This document shows positions 26,333-30,752 of a stretch of DNA of 30,752 nucleotides, in pieces. Position 1 is the stretch's first letter; each line of letters opens with the position of its first letter. The notes beneath the pieces are model-generated. The model made no database searches, was not told the origin of the DNA, and saw only the letters and a list, made by a program, of their open reading frames with translations. The DNA comes from a virus, in IMG/VR virus record IMGVR_UViG_3300050821_002165, positions 1 through 30,752 of that record; one strand, 5' to 3'. The position numbers and the translations under genes were made by a program.

Positions 26333-26361
26333 TTGACTCGTAGGGCGAATCGCCCTATCAA
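26333..26361 (+). promoter_or_regulatory. Promoter with TAGGGCG-type operator (copy 2)
   Basis: -35 TTGACT (26333-26338), 17-bp spacer, -10 TATCAA (26356-26361). The palindrome TAGGGCGAATCGCCCTA (26341-26357) has perfect 7-bp arms. It lies upstream of 26387-26530 and the genes behind it. Same design as copies 1 and 3. Confidence 0.75.
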
Positions 26362-26386
26362 GAGAGGGTCAACAAGGGGACAGCAA

Positions 26387-26530
26387 ATGGCTATTACCTA
26401 CAAAGGCGCATCGATAGAGCGCGAACGCGATGGTTCTTATAGCCTGTACTTTGCGGGCAATGCCTACGCCACCCGCTGCGGGTTCAAGTCTGAATCAGAA
26501 GCTAAGGCACATCTTGACAGGGTGACGTGA
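26387..26530 (+). CDS. Small beta-beta-alpha protein, 47 aa
   Basis: ATG 26387 after GGGGACAGCAA; the frame is open upstream across promoter copy 2, so the later start is correct. Sequence MAITYKGASIERERDGSYSL, then CGFKSESEAKAHLDRV. Same layout as the three genes at 22860-23454. Function unknown. Confidence 0.7.
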   Translation: MAITYKGASIERERDGSYSLYFAGNAYATRCGFKSESEAKAHLDRVT

Positions 26531-26601
26531 TGACCAAAGCACAACGCAAACGCCTTGTAACTCTTCGAGTCCTAGCCGCGCTCCAACCGGTAAAAAAATG
26601 A
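26530..26601 (+). CDS. Tiny basic peptide, 23 aa
   Basis: ATG 26530 (TGATG overlap), stop overlapping the next ATG. Sequence MTKAQRKRLVTLRVLAALQP, then VKK, a basic amphipathic helix. It may be real or merely a coupling ORF. Confidence 0.4.
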   Translation: MTKAQRKRLVTLRVLAALQPVKK

Positions 26602-26777
26602 ACAGCCCCTACGAAGACGGCTACTACGACGGCTTGGTGAATGATCGCAGGTGCCCGCACGCCCTTTGGTCGCCGTCGTGGTTGCCTTGGCACCTTGGCA
26701 ATTCCGCTGGCGTCACTGTGCACTGTGCAGTGGTCGAAGCTGTCTACCTTCAACACGCCAATGATAAGGAATTTTGA
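26598..26777 (+). CDS. Hypothetical protein, 59 aa
   Basis: ATG 26598 in the ATGA overlap. Contains MNSPYEDGYYDGLVNDRRCP, HALWSPSWLPWHLGN, then VVEAVYLQHANDKEF. Y...GY.DG.....R..P.....S....W..G recalls a common short phage motif (ribosome modulation factor-like G...A.....NP....P.....W..G), though this version lacks it in full. Function unknown. Confidence 0.55.
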   Translation: MNSPYEDGYYDGLVNDRRCPHALWSPSWLPWHLGNSAGVTVHCAVVEAVYLQHANDKEF

Positions 26778-26778
26778 A

Positions 26779-26925
26779 ATGACTTTGGGAATCATACTAG
26801 CCGCTTGGCTTCTCGCCAGCTTCATCGGTGCTGTCATTGTCGGCAGAGCTATTGCCTTTGGTTCTGGCACGCTGCCTGAAGATGAAGGGTTCGCGCCGCC
26901 TGTTGTGGTCGTACCACAATGTTGA
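26779..26925 (+). CDS. Small membrane protein, 48 aa
   Basis: ATG 26779, one base after the upstream stop. LGIILAAWLLASFIGAVIVG is a transmembrane helix near the N terminus; the rest is acidic, then Pro/Val-rich. Function unknown. Confidence 0.6.
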   Translation: MTLGIILAAWLLASFIGAVIVGRAIAFGSGTLPEDEGFAPPVVVVPQC

Positions 26926-27311
26926 TGAAAGTCCAACAACAGGACCGCTTGCCGGTAAACTACTATCGCCAACAATACGAATTGCTTGAAGACCAGCTTA
27001 GGCAGCTACGCCACGCCATGATGCCGCGAATCTTGTTTCCAGAACGATGGAAATTGAATCGCGGCGAATCCAGCATCCTTGCATCGCTCTACGCAGCGCC
27101 TGACGGTTTTCGGTCACAACCCATGCTGCAAGTGTGCTTCGAAGTGTTCGCGCGGTCAGAGCCGGGAATAGCAATCGTCGGCACAAGAATCTGCTCCCTT
27201 CGAAAGAAGCTGAAGCAGTACGGAATCAAGATCAATACCCGCTTCGCTGAAGGCTATTACCTCTCTAAAGAATCAATTTCCATCATCAAAGCCGCGCTGG
27301 AAAGCGAATGA
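26919..27311 (+). CDS. OmpR-type winged-helix DNA-binding protein
   Basis: 130 residues; ATG 26919 or ATG 26925 (TGATG). Residues 50-125 form a winged helix: LNRGESSILASLYAAPDGF, VGTRICSLRKKLKQYGIKI, then FAEGYYLS. An N-terminal helix (QQYELLEDQLRQLRHAMMP) may dimerise. No receiver domain. This build is frequent in alphaproteobacterial phages and recalls the CtrA-type output domain. It could bind one of the operators described here; no direct link is shown. Confidence 0.75.
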   Translation: MLMKVQQQDRLPVNYYRQQYELLEDQLRQLRHAMMPRILFPERWKLNRGESSILASLYAAPDGFRSQPMLQVCFEVFARSEPGIAIVGTRICSLRKKLKQYGIKINTRFAEGYYLSKESISIIKAALESE

Positions 27312-27568
27312 TTCCTGTCTTAACCGCAGTAACAATTTCTGTTTCCGACTCCGCGCCTGCCGTTGTTGTCGGCTTCGGTGTCAACGAAATGATTCCGTTT
27401 AGAACATTCAGAATGCCTTGCTGCGGTAAAGACCTGTGTTGGGTTCAACCCAAGTACCCAACGCATTGCCCATCGTGCGGCGAGCACGTCTACCTTCGTC
27501 TTAGGTCTGGCGACTACACCCTATGCTTGGATGATGGGGCATGGATTCGGTACAAGAGCCGAAAATAG
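27308..27568 (+). CDS. Small zinc-ribbon protein, 86 aa
   Basis: ATG 27308 (ATGA). CCGKDLCW and CPSCGEHV give a zinc ribbon at residues about 38-62; strands flank it. Function unknown. It ends just before promoter copy 3. Confidence 0.65.
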   Translation: MIPVLTAVTISVSDSAPAVVVGFGVNEMIPFRTFRMPCCGKDLCWVQPKYPTHCPSCGEHVYLRLRSGDYTLCLDDGAWIRYKSRK

Positions 27569-27571
27569 GTA

Positions 27572-27601
27572 TTGACTCGATAGGGCGTTACGCCCTATGT
27601 T
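27572..27601 (+). promoter_or_regulatory. Promoter with TAGGGCG-type operator (copy 3)
   Basis: -35 TTGACT (27572-27577), 18-bp spacer, -10 TATGTT (27596-27601). The palindrome TAGGGCGTTACGCCCTA (27581-27597) has perfect 7-bp arms, 8 bp with flanking A and T. It serves 27639-27818 and probably the ParB-like and DnaA-like genes further on. Confidence 0.75.
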
Positions 27602-27638
27602 GATTCCATCGAAACAGGAAACAGAAGGACTCGAGTCT

Positions 27639-27818
27639 ATGCAAGTCAAGATCACACTACGCGGCAGCCACGGTGGCGAACTCGATTGCCGCACTGTCGG
27701 CGCGGCCGGAACCGACCCGTTCGATAATAGCAGCGTCAACGACGCGGTGAAGGATATCGCCTTGAACTGCGTCTTCGCTGACGGCGACTACATCACGATT
27801 ACAGAAATAGACGGTTGA
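27639..27818 (+). CDS. Hypothetical protein, 59 aa
   Basis: ATG 27639 with AGAAGGACTCGAGTCT upstream and promoter copy 3 before it; an open frame from 27597 would cross the promoter. Sequence MQVKITLRGSHGGELDCRTV, then CVFADGDYITITEIDG: a small beta-rich protein. Function unknown. Confidence 0.65.
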   Translation: MQVKITLRGSHGGELDCRTVGAAGTDPFDNSSVNDAVKDIALNCVFADGDYITITEIDG

Positions 27819-28015
27819 CCGTGACACCCGAAGAACTAAACCACCCCGACCCGATCATTCGCGCATTGAATCGAATCATTCAGCGCGAATTTGATGAACA
27901 ATATGCTTGCCGTGAAGAGATAAAGCAACGCGGCACCTATTGGGCAGGGCGTGAACTTTGGGAATTGCGCCGCCAAGTGAAGCAATTACGACTCTACGCA
28001 AAACGCAAACGCTAG
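27815..28015 (+). CDS. Hypothetical helical protein, 66 aa
   Basis: TTG 27815 or GTG 27821. Sequence HPDPIIRALNRIIQREFDEQ, then ELWELRRQVKQLRLYAKRK. A charged two-helix protein, probably a coiled coil. Function unknown. Confidence 0.6.
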   Translation: MTVTPEELNHPDPIIRALNRIIQREFDEQYACREEIKQRGTYWAGRELWELRRQVKQLRLYAKRKR

Positions 28016-28031
28016 ACAGAGGAAAAACCAA

Positions 28032-28823
28032 ATGCAATTCCGTGACCATCCTGCCGTTCAAGGCAAGCGCGACTCGTACCCGGTAGACCCGCGTGCGCTG
28101 AAGATTGACCCGGCCTACAACGTCCGCGACATGCAAGACCCGGAGACTATTGCGCACGTCCGTTGGCTTGCCGACTCCATCAAGGAAAACGGAGTCAAGG
28201 TTCCGCTTGAAGTGCGGCTTGACTGCGAAGATATCTATGTTGTCGCTGGCCACTGTCGGCACGCTGGCACCATGCTTGCCATCAGCGAAGGCGCTGAGAT
28301 TCCAACGGTCATGGTTATTCCAGAGCCGAAGGGCACGAACGAAGTTGAACGCACGCTGAATCTTATTACGAGCAACAGCGGTAAACCTCTTACGCCGCTC
28401 GCCGTTGCGGAAGTCGTTCGGCGTATGCTTGCCTTCGGGTGGAAAGAAGAAGCGATTGCAAAGCGTCTCGGCTGGAAGTCGGTTGCTTCCGTTGAAAATG
28501 CCGTGACGCTGTCGAGCGCACCGGAAGACGTTAAGGCGATGGTTCGCAGCGGTGCTGTGGCAGCTTCTACCGCGTCGAAGGTCATCAAGAAGGAAGGCGA
28601 CAAAGCCGGTGCCACTCTTGCGGCTGCGGCCAAGGCTAGCGGCGGCAAGGTCACAGCCAGCACCATCCGCGCCGTCAAGGGTGAGTTCAATCCGTCGCCC
28701 GGCAACGTTCGCCAGTTGATAGCCTTTGTTCAGCACGTCGCCCAACACGGTGACAGGTTGAGCACCATCAGGGCAAAGAAGCTATTGAACGACTTGGCGC
28801 TAGATTTGGACGAAGCGGCGTGA
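28032..28823 (+). CDS. ParB/Spo0J-like DNA-binding protein
   Basis: 263 residues, ATG 28032 after AGAGGAAAAACC. The N-terminal ParB domain (LKIDPAYNVRDMQDPETIAH, LADSIKENGVKVPLEVRLD, then YVVAGHCRHAGTMLAI) carries a GHCRH variant of the CTPase/DNA-contact box. A middle KorB-like HTH follows (PLAVAEVVRRMLAFGWKEEA, IAKRLGWKSVASV) and a Ala/Lys-rich linker. Phage versions act as regulators, partition factors or nucleases. The only ParA-like gene is at the left edge and is not adjacent. Confidence 0.85.
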   Translation: MQFRDHPAVQGKRDSYPVDPRALKIDPAYNVRDMQDPETIAHVRWLADSIKENGVKVPLEVRLDCEDIYVVAGHCRHAGTMLAISEGAEIPTVMVIPEPKGTNEVERTLNLITSNSGKPLTPLAVAEVVRRMLAFGWKEEAIAKRLGWKSVASVENAVTLSSAPEDVKAMVRSGAVAASTASKVIKKEGDKAGATLAAAAKASGGKVTASTIRAVKGEFNPSPGNVRQLIAFVQHVAQHGDRLSTIRAKKLLNDLALDLDEAA

Positions 28824-29152
28824 CCGTTGCGCCCCACCTACAAATTCTAATCGATCGTGGCGTAATTACGGTCGATTCCAAAACAGGGGCAGTAAGGCTT
28901 ACACGTGAAGCGTGGTTGCGTTCCACAGATGGAACAATCTATGCGGAACGAACTATGTTGCACTTCGTTGGCTTTAAGGATGACAGGTACAACAACGCGG
29001 TTAAGACCTTCGGGAAACCTGATTTCATCCACCGGCATTGGGACGTAAGAGCCACCCACGAGGTAATGCCGGGCGATGTTGTGATCTTCGCCAAGGGCAA
29101 CGAACAAACCCCGCCAACTCCCTTCGCGTTTGATGACAGCGCCAACTTTTAG
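28820..29152 (+). CDS. Hypothetical protein, 110 aa
   Basis: GTG 28820 (GTGA overlap with the ParB-like gene). An N-terminal helix-strand part (LQILIDRGVITVDSKTGAVR) precedes YAERTMLHFVGFKDDRYNNA and a C-terminal MPGDVVIFAKGNE barrel edge. Function unknown. Confidence 0.65.
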   Translation: MTVAPHLQILIDRGVITVDSKTGAVRLTREAWLRSTDGTIYAERTMLHFVGFKDDRYNNAVKTFGKPDFIHRHWDVRATHEVMPGDVVIFAKGNEQTPPTPFAFDDSANF

Positions 29153-29164
29153 AAGGGAACACGA

Positions 29165-29302
29165 ATGACGAAGGCAATCGCCGTGGGTCTGGTAGCTGGT
29201 CTAGCCGTTATATTTATTTCGTTGATGTCAAGGCCGCAGCAAGTGTGTATGGCCGGTAGCGTTGAAGCGTTGCTTACAAATTGTGAGAGGGTAGCCCAAT
29301 GA
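29165..29302 (+). CDS. Tiny exported or membrane protein, 45 aa
   Basis: ATG 29165 with GAAGGGAACACG upstream. AIAVGLVAGLAVIFISLMS is a membrane or signal helix; two Cys in the tail (VCMAG, TNCERVAQ) could form a disulfide. Function unknown. Confidence 0.6.
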   Translation: MTKAIAVGLVAGLAVIFISLMSRPQQVCMAGSVEALLTNCERVAQ

Positions 29303-29535
29303 ATTTTGTCAATTATGAAGAACGTCACAGACGGCAACAGGCCATTTCAACCGAACTGCTATTGCGTCGATTGCAGAAACACCACGGCGTGAAGACAAGG
29401 AATACGTACCCCGTTCCTGTGGTGATCGTACCAAACCCGTTAAAGGCCAACTACCGCGTTCACCGTGAACGCCAGCTACGGGACAAGCTTGAGCTATGTC
29501 GCACAAAATTTGGCAGGGTGACTATCGCGGTGTGA
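29299..29535 (+). CDS. Hypothetical basic protein, 78 aa
   Basis: ATG 29299 (ATGA). Arg/Gln-rich helices (EERHRRQQAISTELLLRRLQ, then YRVHRERQLRDKLELCRTKF) flank a strand-rich PVPVVIVPNPLKA. It resembles a small nucleic-acid-binding protein. Function unknown. Confidence 0.6.
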   Translation: MNFVNYEERHRRQQAISTELLLRRLQKHHGVKTRNTYPVPVVIVPNPLKANYRVHRERQLRDKLELCRTKFGRVTIAV

Positions 29536-29547
29536 GAAGAATTCGGA

Positions 29548-29790
29548 TTGCCGCGCGACAAAATGCTAGGCAGCGGCCTGACAAAAGAAATTGTTTTACC
29601 GCGCCAAGTCGCTATGCACCTGATGGGGAAGATTTACGAAACCGGTAACCGGCGAGTCGCTGATATGTTCAAGCGTGACCATACATGCGTGTTGCTAGCC
29701 GACAAGAAGATTCCAAAGCTTGCCGACGCCAGCCCGTCGTTCGGTCGAAGGCTTCTGACCATTGAGACGGCTATAAGGGCAGCAGCGTGA
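29548..29790 (+). CDS. DnaA domain IV-like DNA-binding protein
   Basis: 80 residues from TTG 29548. The pattern LPRQVAMHLMGKIYETGNRR, VADMFKRDHTCVLLADKKI is very close to the C-terminal DNA-binding domain of DnaA, whose signature is RQVAMYL...RDHTTVLHA..KI. The ATPase part is absent. Such a protein could bind DnaA boxes in the host origin or in the phage. Its place at the end of the ParB/DnaA-like cluster, before the terminator, suggests a replication control role; inferred. Confidence 0.75.
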   Translation: MPRDKMLGSGLTKEIVLPRQVAMHLMGKIYETGNRRVADMFKRDHTCVLLADKKIPKLADASPSFGRRLLTIETAIRAAA

Positions 29791-29903
29791 CAAAACTGTT
29801 TTTGTTCATCGTGTTGGTTGTCGCTATTGCCTTCGCGCTAGCCATTACGAATATTCCAGAACGCGACTCGCCGTGCGGCGGTCACAGGTGCGACAAATTT
29901 TGA
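29787..29903 (+). CDS. Tiny membrane or exported protein, 38 aa
   Basis: GTG 29787 (GTGA overlap). LFLFIVLVVAIAFALAI is a membrane helix; two Cys follow (SPCGGHRCDKF). Similar in build to 29165-29302. Last gene before the terminator. Confidence 0.55.
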   Translation: MTKLFLFIVLVVAIAFALAITNIPERDSPCGGHRCDKF

Positions 29904-29906
29904 TAC

Positions 29907-29944
29907 GAAAAAAGCGCCTAACCCGAAAGGGCTAGGCGCTTTTA
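29907..29944. terminator. Bidirectional terminator between convergent operons
   Basis: A strong stem, GCGCCTA against TAGGCGC with an inner CCC/GGG and a GAAA loop, is flanked by A and T runs on both sides (AAAAAA before, TTTT after). It ends the rightward block and the leftward dNMP kinase operon. Confidence 0.9.
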
Positions 29945-29954
29945 AGTTGGCGGC

Positions 29955-30503
29955 TTATGCCGCTACGTTGACGTTTATCCAACTGATATCATCGGCAAAC
30001 GTGTTGATTTGTTTTTGCAGGTCTTCAATTGTTCCGGTGTTCTCAATCACCATAGCCGGGTTCTTCGGCTTGAACTGTTCCGATATATGATCGCCGTTGA
30101 TGCCGCCCCTACCGACTAGTTGAAGCACAAGACCGCCGCGAGCTACAATCGCGGCCTCTTCGTTGTCGTATCGTAGATCGTCAAACAAAACCTTCGGCAA
30201 TCCCTCAAGCTTCCTCAACTCAACGTCAATCCAAAAGTCATCGCCTATATTTTCCCTGCCTGAGTGTCCTAACCATTGCATGACGTGACGCGGTGACTTA
30301 CCGCCAAGATACTTGCTTGGAACTTCTTTCAAGTCGCCTTCAATGTATCGGTCTATCTGTTGAACGCCCTGATAGTGCAACAGCGCTCGCAACATTTCCT
30401 TCAACGCCCCGGCGAATTTCCCCCTGATGTATCCGCGTTCTGCCAACACTTCCGCAGCCGTACCCTTGCCAGAACCCGCCTCCCCCGCAATTCCTACGAT
30501 CAT
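29955..30503 (-). CDS. Deoxynucleoside monophosphate kinase-like P-loop protein
   Basis: 182 residues from ATG 30503, chosen because it overlaps the upstream stop (ATGA) and begins MIVGIAGEAGSGKGTAAEVL; a longer frame to 30575 overlaps the DUF4406 gene. Walker A GEAGSGKGT lies at 8-15. Further patterns (GKSPRHVMQWLGHSGRENIG, then KVLFDDLRYDNEEAAIVARG) fit phage dNMP kinases of the T4/T7-type adenylate-kinase fold. It phosphorylates dNMPs for phage DNA synthesis. Its partner upstream is a nucleotide-pool-like DUF4406 protein. Confidence 0.85.
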   Translation of the reverse strand: MIVGIAGEAGSGKGTAAEVLAERGYIRGKFAGALKEMLRALLHYQGVQQIDRYIEGDLKEVPSKYLGGKSPRHVMQWLGHSGRENIGDDFWIDVELRKLEGLPKVLFDDLRYDNEEAAIVARGGLVLQLVGRGGINGDHISEQFKPKNPAMVIENTGTIEDLQKQINTFADDISWINVNVAA

Positions 30504-30752
30504 AGGAACATCACCTTCAGGCCCAAAGCATCTGCAACAGCCTTTTCGGCAATAGCGCCCTTGCTGGTTTCCCATCCGGGCAGCAAAGCAACAATGTCAG
30601 CGTGATCGCAAATGAAAGCCATATCATTTCCGAACACGACTCTAGGGTCTATGCCCGCTCTGGACTCGTCGCCCTCCGGGTTGTTCTTGTAGACGTTGTC
30701 GCCATAAATTCGTTCGCACTCCTCAACAGGGTTAAATACTTCGTGCCCCTCT
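30500..30752 (-). CDS. DUF4406 / deoxyribosyltransferase-like protein, C-terminal part (runs off the right edge)
   Basis: 84 residues visible, no start in the window. GHEVFNPVEECERIYGDNVY, RVVFGNDMAFICDHADIVAL, LPGWETSKGAIAEKAVADAL match DUF4406, a family related to nucleoside 2-deoxyribosyltransferases (LPGWE..KGA..E..A). The family is common beside phage nucleotide-metabolism genes. The stop overlaps the kinase start. The true reaction is not established. Confidence 0.75.
   Translation of the reverse strand, partial: EGHEVFNPVEECERIYGDNVYKNNPEGDESRAGIDPRVVFGNDMAFICDHADIVALLPGWETSKGAIAEKAVADALGLKVMFL

Noticed and set aside
27876-28748. 290-residue minus-strand ORF opposite the ParB-like gene
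   Set aside because: It is a shadow of a well-supported rightward coding frame and has no ribosome site or recognised motif.

Overview
The window looks like the early/lysogeny half of a temperate tailed-phage genome (or prophage) of an alphaproteobacterium, probably Hyphomicrobiales. The host is inferred from the gene mix: a DUF6456-like protein, a DUF6511-like protein, an AlpA-type regulator, a CtrA/OmpR-like winged-helix protein and a rhizobial-phage-type recombination set. No rRNA, ribosomal or housekeeping genes are visible, and no capsid, portal, terminase or tail genes fall inside the window. Genes are short, densely packed and mostly coupled by ATGA, GTGA or TGATG overlaps. GTG and TTG starts are common.

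Layout. From 1 to about 13,000 everything runs leftward. It begins at the left edge with a partial ParA-like ATPase, several small proteins, a secreted trypsin-like protease, and a compact tRNA locus (2270-2470). Then come a DUF6456-like protein, an AT-rich zinc-ribbon gene, a VRR-NUC nuclease, a 159-bp palindrome-rich control region (4806-4964) and a large primase-helicase. A train of tiny proteins follows, together with a beta-class DNA methyltransferase divided into two ORFs around a homing-endonuclease-like gene. A CI/LexA-like repressor ends the leftward block at 13,002. The switch region (13,003-13,179) separates it from the rightward genes.

Rightward block (13,180-29,903). A Cro-position DNA-binding protein is followed by SH3/KOW-like small proteins and a recombination module: Sak4-like ATPase, DUF669 protein, Cas4/RecB-like exonuclease and SF2 helicase. 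Next come a Nudix hydrolase, a DUF3850/ASCH-like protein, an AlpA/Xis-like protein, three related tiny proteins and a tyrosine integrase. Behind the integrase lie a terminator and an AT-rich region with repeated TTGTCCAA motifs, a possible attP or operator. Beyond this are a T5orf172/Mug113 (GIY-YIG-like) protein, a BamE/SmpA-like lipoprotein, a two-gene leftward island, a winged-helix regulator, a ParB-like protein and a DnaA domain IV-like protein. The block closes at a bidirectional terminator (29,907-29,944). Convergent to it are a dNMP kinase and a partial DUF4406 protein.

Most notable observations. (1) At 2398-2467 the 3' half of a tRNA lies directly upstream of a matching 5' half, with the expected anticodon stem and near-complete acceptor stem: a circularly permuted tRNA or a very suggestive fossil of one. 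(2) A methyltransferase is split between its catalytic and SAM-binding halves by an HNH-like gene. (3) Three promoters carry the same 17-bp palindrome, TAGGGCG-N3-CGCCCTA, between -35 and -10, defining a regulon inside this phage. (4) The CI-like repressor keeps the catalytic Ser but appears to lack both the cleavage dipeptide and the Lys needed for self-cleavage. All functions are assigned by reading motifs by eye; no database search was run.
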